Shown here: piece by piece, positions 34,804-43,710 of the stretch
Layout: each line of letters starts with the position of its first letter
How positions within the stretch are numbered: the first letter of the stretch is position 1
NCBI GenBank assembly: GCA_021401465.1
Contig: JADDMT010000188.1
Span: 1 to 43,710, forward strand
Length of the DNA: 43,710 bases
Origin: Teratosphaeria epicoccoides
Taxonomy: Eukaryota > Ascomycota > Dothideomycetes > Mycosphaerellales > Teratosphaeriaceae
Reading direction: 5' to 3'
Program-made: the position numbers and the translations under genes
The notes under the pieces: model-generated
The model's input: only the letters and a program-made list of their open reading frames with translations
Database searches by the model: none
Told to the model about the DNA's origin: nothing

Positions 34804-34979
34804 TGTCACGGGTAAACGGCGTATACACAGGGGTTCATGTAGTATTTAACAAGTACGATAGGGAGAGAGGGACTATCTAGTAGTTGTCCGGTCTTTTATA
34901 ACTAGCCTCGTTAGGGATTACGTCACGTACTACGCACAGGCCCTAGCCTGTGCTAAGACTTAGGGCCTCGCCCTTCACA
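34804..34979 (-). repeat. 5' LTR of element C, 176 bp
   Basis: Same ends and length as 28153-28328. Carries the TATA box of the element on the minus strand. Confidence 0.93.
34893..34900 (-). promoter_or_regulatory. TATA box of the element C LTR (TATAAAAG)
   Basis: Sense-strand TATAAAAG in the 5' LTR; conserved at the same offset in the LTRs at 28153 and 43134. Confidence 0.6.
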
Positions 34980-34984
34980 CTTTA
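34980..34984. repeat. target-site duplication CTTTA, right
   Basis: Partner of 28148-28152. Confidence 0.9.
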
Positions 34985-35655
34985 GAATATATTACTTTTT
35001 TTACTTCTTCTAAAAAGGATTAGATAGATAATAATCTTAGATTTATATAGCTTAAATAGATCTTCTATTATTATATAAAGGACAAGATATATAGAAGATA
35101 TAGGCTCTTATTTATAGATAGTTATAGTAGCTATATAAATATATACTTTTTTAACTAGTATAATAAAAACAAGATCCTTATTACTATCTATCCTCCTTAC
35201 TTAATATATAGACTTTAGCTACTTAATATATTAATCTTTAGTCCCCTAAGTATCTATTATAGCTAAGAACTAAACAAGTTCCTTTATAACTACTAGGGAT
35301 TATATAGTATTACTAAATATAACTTTCTATACTTATTCTAGCCTATTTAAATAAAAGCTCTTAATAAGAAGAATATTCTTAATAGTTAGAAAAAGATAGG
35401 TCTATATCTGTTTAATCTACTAGAGATATTAGAGATCTTTAAATCGAAGTAGATAGTAATAAGGCCTTCTAGTAGTAACTTAGGTAACTTAATTTTATTA
35501 GCTAGTAACTAAAAGAAGCTTAAAGGACTACTTCGAGATATTATATCTAAAGAACTAAACGACTTTTAGTATAAGAAGGTTAATAAGCTATCTAATACTA
35601 TTCTCGCTATAATAATTAAGAATACTATACTAAAGGCTAAGAATAAGGACTTCTA
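34985..35655 (+). pseudogene. pogo/Fot1 transposase, C-terminal part
   Basis: Continues the frame of 27680-28152 after element C. Readable: ITFFTSSKK, YRLLFIDSYSSY (expected VDGHGSH, second catalytic Asp region), ILITIYPPYLIYRL (expected LLAVYPPHSTHRLQPLD), then GLYSITKYNF and a KKIGLYLFN region, which match the DDE_1 C-terminal block of Fot1/pogo transposases. His>Tyr and Gly>Ser changes and TAG/TAA stops are RIP products. Confidence 0.8.
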
Positions 35656-35664
35656 AATAATACT

Positions 35665-36240
35665 TTAGCTGACATTCAAAACCAAGTAACTTGCTCTGTC
35701 TCTAGATATGCTAATAGTGTTCGCTTTTAACATTAGAAGGAACTTCTAGGAGGATTTAGTCGACTTCCTCTCTCATTATGTTCGATATATTGCATTCACT
35801 CTAGTCTGAATAACTACGGTGATTCTAGTAAGAATCGTGTAGGTAGCTATTAGTTAAGATTTCTTTGATAACGCTTGCAAGCTCTATGATGCTTATGTTA
35901 AGATCTAAGGATAACTAGCGTAGTAGCCATAATTCTTGACGCATTAGTACAAGCAGCAGAGAACCGAACGATAAGGCATCACATTCTCTGCAATTATTAC
36001 GTTAACATATCCTAGGTCTTTCATAAGAAATAACGAGTTAATCTATAATGTTATACCTATAAGGAACATTAAGCAAACGCTCTAGGATTACAGATTAAAC
36101 ATCAAGAATACTCTCTAGCAGTTTATTAGCTTTCGAGCGCCACTAAAGTTACTAGATAAACGAACTAATAATACCTAGGGGTATTTGTAAAGACGTAGCT
36201 ATCTCTCTATTTATAATGTAATCTGCTTTGCTATTTAATG
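35665..36240 (+). other. RIP-mutated coding-like DNA, unidentified
   Basis: One + frame from about 35670 to 36190 has only TAG, TAA and TGA stops explicable by RIP (readable SLDMLIVFAFNIRRNF, GITFSAIITLTYPRSF, FISFRAPLKLLDK). It may be the continuation of the gene interrupted by the pogo element. Family not recognised. Ends at a sharp change to normal composition. Confidence 0.35.
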
Positions 36241-36573
36241 TCGCATGCATACAGTTAACTACATATGTGCAGGGATATCTCGGGCGAGCGCATAATGCAG
36301 TGTCGGCCTCTTCCTCTCTCTCTTAACACCAAGAGTAGATAGGCAAAGCGGAGCTGCCTGAATTTGGCATGGTCTGAAATGCTTCGGACATCGGCCGAGA
36401 CCGCACGGCCGGGCATACCCGCAGGCTGATGAGCCGACCGACACGCTCCTCCTGCATTGCGCTTGCTACACGCAACTTTTTGGGCTACCATTCTCTCTCC
36501 ATGGGCACGCCACTCCGATTTGAAGTTCTGGTCACCAAGCGCGTTCCATCCAAATCCGAAATCCCGTCGTTCC

Positions 36574-37455
36574 ATGACAAGCATGATTGAGTTAAAGAAA
36601 GTTAAACACAGGGCCACTCCGTCAGGTACGCCTACACATACTCGTAACGATGATCTGCATTCAATCAATGATACGTGGTATTGGCGTCTTACCACGCTCG
36701 TCGCTATCAAGCTCCTGGGTTCCATTCGGCCGAGGCGAGGGATGATACTATTTCCAACGCGAACGCTCTGCATCAAATACGGCCCTCTGCGACATCTTCC
36801 GGAGGCATCCACGATGGAGTTTATCGCGCGCAACACTTCCATTCCGGTCCCAAAAATATATTGCGCGTTCGTTCACAATGGCTGGACATATATCGTAATG
36901 CAAAGAGTCCGCGGCGAATGTCTTACATACAGCTGGAAGTCGAGATCGGCGGAGTCTCAGGCAAAGATCCTACAACAGCTCAAGCAAATGATAGACAGTA
37001 TGCGTCTTATTACACCACCCTCTTCAGCAATTGCCAATGCTGATGGCGGTCGGCTGTGGGACTGTCGACTACCGGGAAGGTCCCTAAGCTTTGGACCATT
37101 CGACAATATTGATTGTTTCCACCAGTATCTTCGAGGTGGCATAAAGTCTCCGTCTAGCGAATACCCGGCGGCCATCAACGAACTGGTAAAACTTCATAGT
37201 CGAGAGTGGCCCTCTCCCGTTTTCACTCATGGCGATTTGAGCAGTCTTAACATTCTGGCAAAAGGCGATACAATCACTGGCATTGTAGATTGGGAAACCG
37301 CTGGTTGGTATCCTCAGTACTGGGAGTACACAACAGCGTGCCAAGTAAACTTTCGAAACGCTTTTTGGCGTGCAGAAATCGAGAAATTTTTGGAGCCATG
37401 GCCCGAGGAATTAGGAATGGAGAGGCTAAGACAGACCCATTTTGGAGACGTGTGA
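36574..37455 (+). CDS. aminoglycoside phosphotransferase (APH)-family protein
   Basis: An intact 293-residue frame with normal codon use. The in-frame region upstream of the ATG at 36574 lacks a good start; ATG 36583 is an alternative. Seen: an N-lobe region (LCIKYGPLRHLPEASTMEF), IPVPKIYC, the linker YIVMQRVRGE, the catalytic-loop motif HGDLSSLNIL (Asp as catalytic base, Asn as metal ligand) and the metal-binding IVDWETAGWYPQYWEY near the C-terminus. These are the hallmarks of the large fungal APH kinase-like family, whose substrates are mostly unknown; drug resistance should not be assumed. It converges on the gene at 37529. An upstream exon cannot be excluded. Confidence 0.85.
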   Translation: MTSMIELKKVKHRATPSGTPTHTRNDDLHSINDTWYWRLTTLVAIKLLGSIRPRRGMILFPTRTLCIKYGPLRHLPEASTMEFIARNTSIPVPKIYCAFVHNGWTYIVMQRVRGECLTYSWKSRSAESQAKILQQLKQMIDSMRLITPPSSAIANADGGRLWDCRLPGRSLSFGPFDNIDCFHQYLRGGIKSPSSEYPAAINELVKLHSREWPSPVFTHGDLSSLNILAKGDTITGIVDWETAGWYPQYWEYTTACQVNFRNAFWRAEIEKFLEPWPEELGMERLRQTHFGDV

Positions 37456-37528
37456 CGCCTTCGATTCTATCTACGAGAAAGATAACTGGTTCATGGCCCC
37501 TCTTTGTCTCCGCAGCATTACCCATCAA

Positions 37529-38128
37529 TCACGGAATAGTCTCTGTGCCTTCAAGCAGGTCGTATGTGGCGGGCTTGCTTATGTCGAAAGATCCCCTTCC
37601 ATCAAAGCGATGGTCTTGTCTCTTTCTCTCAATGTAAGCCATTGCTGTATTCCTTACGTTGGTCCAGTCTAGCTCACAAGTGCCCATAGCCCTTCCATCC
37701 TCTTCAAGGCGCTTGAGCGCTTCAATCACCCAATATACACAGTTCCAGCCCGCAATGTTATCTCGAATTGGGATATTGCGCAGAATCTCCTTCACCCTGT
37801 TGCTCTTTTCGAGTTTTGCCAACGCAGATTCGGACGAGCAGCATTTGAGTAGCGATAAGCGGGATTTCTTTCTCCTCGAATAGCCATCCTATCGTTCCGT
37901 CCTCTTTCAGTCCTTCCTTGGCGTGGAATCGACGACCTCGACCATCTGAAGTTTCGTCCTTTGGCCCTATAATCAAAGCCCAATGGTAGCTTCAGAGAAT
38001 GCGTTAGCTTACGAATTTCAATAATTCTAATACTTATGGAACACGCACGTATCTTCGAGTGTCGGCATCTTCGCTTGGCCACCACGCGCATAAAGGGCGA
38101 CATAAAGACGATCTTTGCCTGACGGCAT
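37529..38128 (-). pseudogene. conserved fungal protein of unknown function, one frameshift
   Basis: Exon 1 starts ATG 38128 (MPSGKDRLYVALYARGG) and ends at 38049. A 59-nt intron (37990-38048; GTGCGT..GAAG) follows; exon 2 begins TYHWALIIGPK. The protein continues with ETSDGRGRRFHAKEG, EEKEIPLIATQMLLVRICVG, then WNCVYWVIEAL, LDWTNVRNTAMAYIERK and a C-terminal KPATYDLLEGTETIP. This is a widespread filamentous-fungal family without known function. An extra base in the AAAA run at 37814-37817 breaks the frame between VGK and LEKSNRV; everything else is intact, so this is either a recent null allele or a sequencing error in a homopolymer. Confidence 0.8.
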
Positions 38129-39171
38129 GATGTCTAAAAGGTCGAGGATGCTCGCATCTATTTGAGACGAGAGCAGTAAGAGGCGAGCGACAAAAGCCTT
38201 GTTATATTAACGAGTACTGGAACTCAGCGCGTAGTGGTTGCGCCGCGCTCAACTAACTCGCACATGGCTTGTCTGAGGTTTTAGGCAACAGAGCATCCTA
38301 GCCAGTGTTTAGCCGCTTGTAGCGAAGCCTAAAGGGCAAAATAGGATGGCTCGATGCATCCATCTCCTTCGAGTAGAGTTCAGCTTTACAATTTCATCAC
38401 GCACATTAGAAGTGCAACCGGTCGGCCCAGTCATTCCCCTTGGGTTACGCTGAACACAGTCAGGCAATCAGTCTCAGAGCACTCGCCACTCTTCCGGCTT
38501 CCGAGGTAAGTTCGCGATCAGATATACCAAGATCCTCAAAGACATGAACTAGTTCCGTCATATACTTATAGTGGTGAGTGTTGGTTTTCGACCCAACCCT
38601 AACGCGCTTACTGGCAAGCACGCGGTGAAATACCTGGCAAGGCTTCTTCATTTGTTCCTAATGCAAGTAGCATCGTAACGTCCGTCGCATGTGGCCTTCA
38701 TCGTCCTGCAGTCGCTAGAGAAGGCACATTGTACGGATCTCCTAAGGTGCTTCGTGGAAGTGCTAGCAGAGACGGGTCAGAATTTATCGTTTTCTCTTGA
38801 CGTAAATATGCACGACATCCAACAGCATGCTTTGGAAGACTGTCGTAGCCATGGTATCGGGAACATTCTGGAAAGTGAACGACAGAAACGACCGACACAA
38901 GACTGCTTTCGCTCAAGGACCCAGTTAGATCATTGAGAGATCCGGGCTACTAGGATACAAATAAGCACAAGGAACACTGGTCGCTTCAAATGCTATGATT
39001 GCAAACAATGTTGGCCTTCGGAACTGTAAGCTGCATGCACCTCTGCCGTACATCGATTGCCAGATTCACTTATGTTGAATAGCCCCAGTACTGATGGCTC
39101 TGTCCCTTGACTCTGCATCGCTCATGTATGTCTCCCGAACAGTAGTTGAATTGGAACGGACCACCGCTATC
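38129..39171. other. intergenic region in the gene island
   Basis: About 1 kb of normal base composition. The only ATG-started frame of note (38460-38651, minus, 63 codons) has no recognisable motif or neighbour logic. It probably carries the promoter of the minus-strand gene at 38128. No gene supported. Confidence 0.5.
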
Positions 39172-39804
39172 CTAATCAACCCTGACGTGCCCCGACTCTT
39201 TCTCCTTGCAGGCTCTAATAGCCACAGTCTTGACCCCAACATCATCTTGTGCGACAGCCCACTCAGTGACAATGCATTCTTTGTCGAGGAGCTGCTCTTT
39301 GTCTACAACCACCGCGATCGTGCCCTGACCATCCTGTGACAGCCCCTCGAGTCGTACCCGGTCAGGTTCAGCCATGTAGGACACCGCGATAGCGTCGCCA
39401 AGATTGTGCTGCTGGAGGTAGGCGGCAACTTCTGAAAGGAAGTCGATATTAGGCGCTGGCACTGGCGTTGAGGAGAACTCGTAGGGGAGAAATCGGATGC
39501 GGCCATCGAGGCAGCAATGATAAGAACATGGGAACGCTTCGCGAGGGCCGAGTTCTTCCATGTTGCAGTAGTCCTCATCTTCAGGACCACAAGAGTGTAT
39601 CATCGCATAGCCGGAACGTAATCGATGATGTCGATGGAGCAGCGCGATAGCAAAGTCGACATTCGCTTTATGACGCAGAAAGATCTGTGAGAGCTCTTGG
39701 AGGGCAACTTGAAACAAGGGATGGGTGGTCCAACTGCGCTGCTGATGGATGGACTTGATCTGGTTGTATCGCCGGGTCAGGTCCATGGAGCTGTTGTCGT
39801 TCAT
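39172..39804 (-). CDS. conserved fungal hypothetical protein, 210 aa
   Basis: An intact single-exon frame from ATG 39804 to 39172. No signal peptide or membrane segment. Sequence features include ALLHRHHRLRSGYAMIHS, a short acidic EDEDYC motif, LPYEFSSTPVPAP, FLSEVAAYLQQHNLGDAIAVS and a hydrophobic GTIAVVV strand. The layout resembles fungal proteins I recall as uncharacterised and common in secondary or accessory regions. It is divergent from the gene at 39956, sharing a 151-bp upstream region, so the two may be co-regulated. Function unknown. Confidence 0.75.
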   Translation of the reverse strand: MNDNSSMDLTRRYNQIKSIHQQRSWTTHPLFQVALQELSQIFLRHKANVDFAIALLHRHHRLRSGYAMIHSCGPEDEDYCNMEELGPREAFPCSYHCCLDGRIRFLPYEFSSTPVPAPNIDFLSEVAAYLQQHNLGDAIAVSYMAEPDRVRLEGLSQDGQGTIAVVVDKEQLLDKECIVTEWAVAQDDVGVKTVAIRACKEKESGHVRVD

Positions 39805-39955
39805 TTTACCCTCTAGAATTTACAAACGAGGTGCTGTTGAAGTTGACTTGAGAGGGAGTAGACAATACGCAGGCCACAGGAAACTTGGTATGACTCTGCC
39901 GAAACGATTATATACAACACAACGCCTTCAAGTTAATCACTGTTTGTCGGACAGA

Positions 39956-40561
39956 ATGACGATTAGTCAAGAAGAGGTGGCGGATCAAGCCCACAAATAC
40001 TCCAGATCAATTGGCACAGGCTTCTCTTCGGAACAAATTGCCGACATCCAAGAGTTCTCGGGCGACGCGACCAGAAGACAATACTTCATACGGCGGGAGA
40101 ACCTCCCGTTTTGGTACGAGAGATACGACAAAGCAGGCTTGACAGAGAGGGTCAGCGATCTCGCTGATGCCTGGGTCCAAGTGAGTGATGTTGGCGATTT
40201 CTCTGAGGTTTGCTGAGTATGGCTTTCCACGCAGAATGAAGCGAACATCAAGCGAGCTGCCACCCAAGTCGAACGTCCTCTTAAGCCAGCAGGAAAGGAA
40301 TTAGTACACGCGTTCGGAGTTTACAGGTTCAAGGAATACACGAAAGAGGGGTGGGAGTTGGTGAAGAGCCCAGCTCGTGCTTCCGGCAGCATGAATGAGG
40401 TACAGACGATGGTCTGCGTTGCTCTGGAGAACATTGGGCCTAGTAATGGGTTTCCATGGGAGTTGCAGCGTGGACAGGACGTTTGCATTGATAGTCAAGA
40501 CACTCTATTGCTGCCTCCAACAGGCGGCGGCTTGGTAATCCTCATTTGGATCAAGGTATGA
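39956..40561 (+). CDS. hypothetical protein, two exons, 183 aa
   Basis: Exon 1 39956-40180 (MTISQEEVADQ..), intron 40181-40234 (54 nt, GTGAGT, branch-like TGCTGAG, CACGCAG), exon 2 40235-40561. The intron is preferred because the unspliced frame meets TGA at 40214, inside it. The product contains ENLPFWYERYDKAGL, RVSDLADAWVQ, a helix around KRAATQVERP and a Gly-rich end LLLPPTGGGLVILIWIK. The final GTATGA could also be a 5' splice site to an AG at 40618, changing only the last residue. TATATA-like sequence at 39909 lies 47 nt before the ATG. No family recognised. Confidence 0.65.
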
Positions 40562-40712
40562 AACATTCTTCGGGATATGACATCGCATACCTGCTGTGGT
40601 AATGGTTTATTCCTATAGTGATTCTTCGAGCGCCCATGTGTTTAGTCGCGCGTCGAATAAATGGGTATGCACATATCCAAGTATTTTTGCGACTTGGCCT
40701 ATACTGATTTCG

Positions 40713-41779
40713 TTAGTACACGCAGCAACGATAAGCTGAATAGGCGTACTCAATGCTTTCTCCCAGGATTCTTTGGACGATCTGAGGTGCGAATATAGAC
40801 GTCCAGTTCGTTGGCGGTGCTTCCACCTCTGACATGAGATCTTCCGCACATAGCATCTGCTTTAGCAGCTGCAGACCAGGGTTATGTGCTTCTGATATGG
40901 ATGAGTAGAAGGCCGGCGTCTTGTTCCCTATAGTTACATTAACAGAACGCCATTGCTGATAATCAAGGTACGGAACTTACAAACAAGCAGGAGTTCAAAA
41001 GCTCGAAGTCCCCAGCCACTCATATATAGGCTGTCCATAAGCTCATGTACAAGTCGACATCCGCGCAGGAGTTTCCAGCAATACCTGTCGGTTACAGTAT
41101 TCCCTACGCAAATCCTTACAACATTTAAGACATCCTGTCTGGGTGTGCCAGTCTGGGCTAGTACTACACATGATGATAGTACAATGAATTTTTGGTAGTT
41201 CGCTAGGGCAGTGGCCACCGCGGCTGACATTTCTCTTTGCATCGACACTCGCGCATAGTGCTCGATACGCGCGAGTCCTTTCGAAGGAAAAGTTTGAGCT
41301 ATTGAGTGCGCTCGTTCGGTCTCCACGCACGACAAGTCCTGGTCCTCAAGCAGCAAGAGATTGCTCACCGCCTGGCCGCCACGCATGGTGTCAAATATAC
41401 CTTTTTCATTCAATTTTTGAGTCCAAGTGTTGCCCTTTGGTGTCTCCGCGACAAGGATCGATACGTGCTCTCTCCATCGAGGCGTTTCTGATTTTCGCTT
41501 CTTGTACGCTGGCTTTGCTGTCGGGCTGACCGAAGGTTGAACCAGAATGATTTCCAGCTCACTGGGGTTTGACTGAGGTGAGCAGGGCCCTGGAGACGCA
41601 GCCACACGCCCAGGTGATGCTTGGTGGTTTCTCAAGTCGACGATGATTCTCTCCAGATATGCAATGTATTCTGAAAGCGGACCTGTGAAGCCATCGATTC
41701 TGGACTCCATATGGCTATCACATAACAAGCCTGTTTTCCCAGGTGGTGGGTGTGTCCGAACTATAAGCGGCCTTGCCAC
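40713..41779 (-). CDS. hypothetical protein, two exons, 337 aa
   Basis: Exon 1 41779-40981, intron 40928-40980 (53 nt, GTAAGT..CTATAG), exon 2 40927-40713. The splice joins LELLLV-type sequence to WNKTPAFYSS in frame; without it the frame ends 15 codons later. N-terminal half: a short helix (YIAYLERIIVDLRN), a Pro/Ser-rich linker and a KKRK basic patch. C-terminal half: helical, with MRGGQAVSNLLLL, DRYCWKLLRGCRLVHELMD and SGWGLRAFELLLV. It resembles uncharacterised fungal proteins with a conserved DRYC core. TACTAAC followed by CAGTATAG just beyond suggests a possible second intron and a longer C-terminus. Convergent with 39956. Confidence 0.65.
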
Positions 41780-42390
41780 AATGAGGGTACAACATGTTAG
41801 CTCCCCGATTCGGTAAGGTCAGGTACCGCTGTCCCATTATAGTAGCAAACTGATAATCTGTCTCAGCGCCTCAAAACAGCATAAGCGGAACTCGGACTGG
41901 ATCAACCCGACGTACGTGACTGGCAACTGGCCGCCAACAATGCTCTCCTACAGAACGACGAATGCCGCGACCGAGATGGGCCATAGTGCTGAACCCTTTC
42001 TCGCCCATTCTGTGCTATTATAGAACTCCGCAAGCTCTTAGTCTTGCTGTGCCGCATCGGCAAGATCACCAACGGCATATACACAGTATATCACGGTCAT
42101 ATATTTATGCTCGTGGTCCGCACTGCCTAGTGGCAGCCTGCGTAGGTTGGGTTGAACGCCAGGATGACGCCGCTTGTGGTGCAACTTCAGGTCGTGTCCC
42201 AAGTGGCCATTCTGACCGACTTTTCCATCCGATACATTTTTCGTTGGCGGACACTGGCTCATTCACGCAACAGCATCGACAAGCGATCGGTCGAACTTGG
42301 TTAGGACGATGGATAGGCCGTTGCAGCGCTAGTAGGTCTTTTGCTTTGAGCTGGACGATCTCAGGACTAATGTGATTAGATACCATTCAT
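41780..42390. other. upstream region at the right edge of the gene island
   Basis: Normal composition, no convincing gene. Several overlapping short frames on both strands (for example 42105-42386 minus) lack motifs. It probably holds the promoter of the gene at 41779. Confidence 0.4.
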
Positions 42391-43133
42391 TGTAGACACT
42401 AGTCTACTTACTAGTTTGAGACTACTGCGTACTCTGCATGTAACAGCTACCTATCTTAATTACTCCTTTGCTAACAGAAGCAGGTTGCCTATCGCAAACA
42501 TACTACTTTAATGCACATTAGTATGTACTTAGCTCTCTTAAAGCTTCCTTTGTCGCTGCCTCCTCCCTTACTAGATGCGTCTATAGATTAGACTGTTCCT
42601 CTTTAACAATACCTTGTGTCTAATCTCAATTGTATTAGTAGCCCTACTACTATATACAAAGGTTAGTCCTTATTAAAACCTAATTAAACATCTACTAACA
42701 TAAAGTCTAGGTTGCTATATACAGAGGTGTAACTGTTACTGCAGCTGTACTACTTAACAAGCTCTCTTGCGCATGTGTGCTAATATTCATATTAAGAAAC
42801 ACTACGCCCTAGAAAGCCAAGCTAGAACTCTTGACTTTATAGACACTTCGTCCTCTATAAGTAAGGAAATAAAGGCTCGACTTCTCTGTAGCTAACTAAG
42901 AAAGGTCTAGTGTAGTAACAGTAGCGCTTAGCGGATACTACTTGCAGACTTGCTAGCCTCTATAGTCTTCCTAGGTCGTCATCACTTAACAGGTAAATCT
43001 ACTAGTTAGCGTGTATCTTACTTGCGGCTTTGGCCTTATCTTGGCAATTAAGTAATACCGCATGACTACAAGATCGCTACTAATGACGTTAACATCTAAC
43101 TAGTAGTCTGAATCGACATCTAGGCATAGATAG
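42391..43133. other. RIP-mutated non-coding DNA
   Basis: CTAG-rich, stop-rich sequence between the gene island and copy D. No frame or family recognised. Confidence 0.5.
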
Positions 43134-43295
43134 TGTCATAGGTAAACAGCGTATACACAGGGGTTCATGTAGTATTCAACAAGTACGATAGGGAGAGAAG
43201 GACTATCTGCTAGCTGTCCGGTCTTTTATAGCTAGCCTTGTCAGAGGTCGCACAGGCCCTAGCCTGTGCCAAGACTTAGGGCCTCGCCCTTCACA
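43134..43295 (-). repeat. 3' LTR of copy D, 162 bp
   Basis: TGTCATAGGT..CCCTTCACA. It differs from the C LTRs by transitions and one internal deletion. A purine-rich tract on the minus strand (43299-43313) is the polypurine tract. Confidence 0.88.
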
Positions 43296-43710
43296 TTACC
43301 CCCTCCCCCCCCTATCTTGTTCACAGCAAGGAATCTGTTAGTTTCCTTCTAGCACATAAGTTCCGGATCGCGGCTAGGCTAACACGGCTTCCTAACTTCA
43401 CTTCTCTTGTCTAAGTCTACTCTACCTGTCTAAGTCTACTTTACTTCACACTTCTTACGCTCCCTGTTCTCCTGTGCCTACAGCCTAGCCTCTAACTAGT
43501 CTTGCCAGGTTCCTAGACTCTACTTCGCTTATTTAAGTCTACTTTACTTTCTACCTCTCTTTACTTTACTTCTATTCATTGCCATCCAAGCCATTATGGG
43601 GGCGCTCCTAGGCCCGTGCTAGTACGTCCCTTACCGTATAAAAAGCGCCCTTCGCTATCGCTCTTGCTTCCTTTCTCTTACATGCTTACCTTAAACCGTA
43701 AGCCCCCCCC
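43134..43710 (-). mobile_element. element C family, copy D: 3' LTR and 3' region (runs off window)
   Basis: LTR at 43134-43295 (162 bp) followed by the same internal 3' region as 28329-28745 of element C, ending in the second C run at the window edge. Same orientation as element C. The LTR lacks about 14 bp present in the C LTRs (around 43245). Coding parts lie beyond the window. Confidence 0.9.

Larger units (their letters stand above)
28153..34979 (-). mobile_element. full-length Ty3/gypsy chromovirus, element C (6827 bp)
   Basis: Bounded by 176-bp LTRs and a CTTTA duplication. Transcribed on minus: 5' LTR 34804-34979, gag, pol, an extra post-pol frame, a poly-G polypurine tract, 3' LTR 28153-28328. 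A different family from copies A and B. Stops throughout and an integrase Glu>Lys make it inactive. It inserted into the pogo transposase coding sequence. Confidence 0.95.
27428..35664 (+). mobile_element. Fot1/pogo-type DNA transposon, heavily RIP-mutated, split by element C
   Basis: Two AT-rich arms (27428-28152 and 34985-35664) encode one transposase when element C and one CTTTA copy are removed. The possible terminal inverted repeat is short: AGTATTAT at 27428 and its complement at 35657-35664. I do not see a clean TA duplication, so the exact ends are uncertain. The base composition is far more AT-rich than the neighbouring elements, suggesting older or more repeated RIP. Confidence 0.7.

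Noticed and set aside
36255..36842. 195-codon minus-strand open frame opposite the APH gene
   Set aside because: It starts at a non-ATG codon, lies antisense to the start of a recognisable APH gene, and has no motif.
37792..38103. 103-codon minus-strand frame
   Set aside because: It is a shadow frame of the two-exon gene at 37529-38128 and reads through that gene's intron.
38460..38651. 63-codon ATG-started minus frame in the gene island
   Set aside because: Short, no recognisable domain, no splice or promoter evidence.
41962..42375. 137-codon plus frame and overlapping minus frames
   Set aside because: Non-ATG start, low-complexity composition, several mutually overlapping frames of similar length, none with motifs.
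1..43710. CRISPR arrays, rRNA or tRNA genes
   Set aside because: No regularly spaced repeats or recognisable RNA gene sequences were seen; the window is eukaryotic.

Overview
The window reads as a transposon-rich block of a filamentous ascomycete (Pezizomycotina) genome. Evidence: chromodomain-bearing Ty3/gypsy (Tf1/sushi-like) elements, a Fot1/pogo DNA transposon, introns of 49-59 nt with GT..AG ends, fungal-specific gene families, and repeat-induced point mutation (RIP). RIP is directly visible: two aligned LTR copies differ at 12 sites, all C/T or G/A, 11 of them in CpA:TpG context. The resulting CAG>TAG and TGG>TAG changes supply most in-frame stops and fill the DNA with CTAG. I cannot name the species.

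Layout. (1) 1-12864: two head-to-tail copies of one gypsy element. Copy A is cut by the left window edge. Copy B (4696-12864) has 360-bp LTRs, and A and B share the LTR at 4696-5055. Each copy has a single-frame gag-pol on + and, after pol, a convergent antisense gene on -, with its own TATA box and a probable 51-nt intron. (2) 12865-27427: about 14.5 kb of RIP-mutated former genes: unidentified pieces, an OTT_1508-like deaminase, an FHA-protein kinase, a coiled-coil fungal protein and a probable SF1 helicase. (3) 27428-35664: a very AT-rich Fot1/pogo transposon, split by a complete second gypsy element (C, 28153-34979, minus orientation, 176-bp LTRs, CTTTA target duplication). Element C has an extra reading frame after pol. 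(4) 35665-36240: RIP-mutated, coding-like, unidentified. (5) 36241-42390: an island of normal composition with five genes: an APH-family kinase-like protein, a frameshifted fungal family member, two divergent unknown genes and a convergent unknown gene. (6) 42391-43710: RIP-mutated DNA ending in the 3' end of another copy (D) of the element C family.

How it fits together. The elements are dead: stops run throughout, and the integrase catalytic Glu is Lys in A, B and C. Their architecture is still readable. Both gypsy families show a 9-nt match between the start of the predicted transcript and the sequence just inside the 5' LTR, as in Tf1-type self-priming. The most novel-looking features are the spliced antisense gene in the A/B family, the post-pol frame in element C, and the multi-gene RIP-mutated block, which must once have been duplicated and may be cargo of a large mobile unit.
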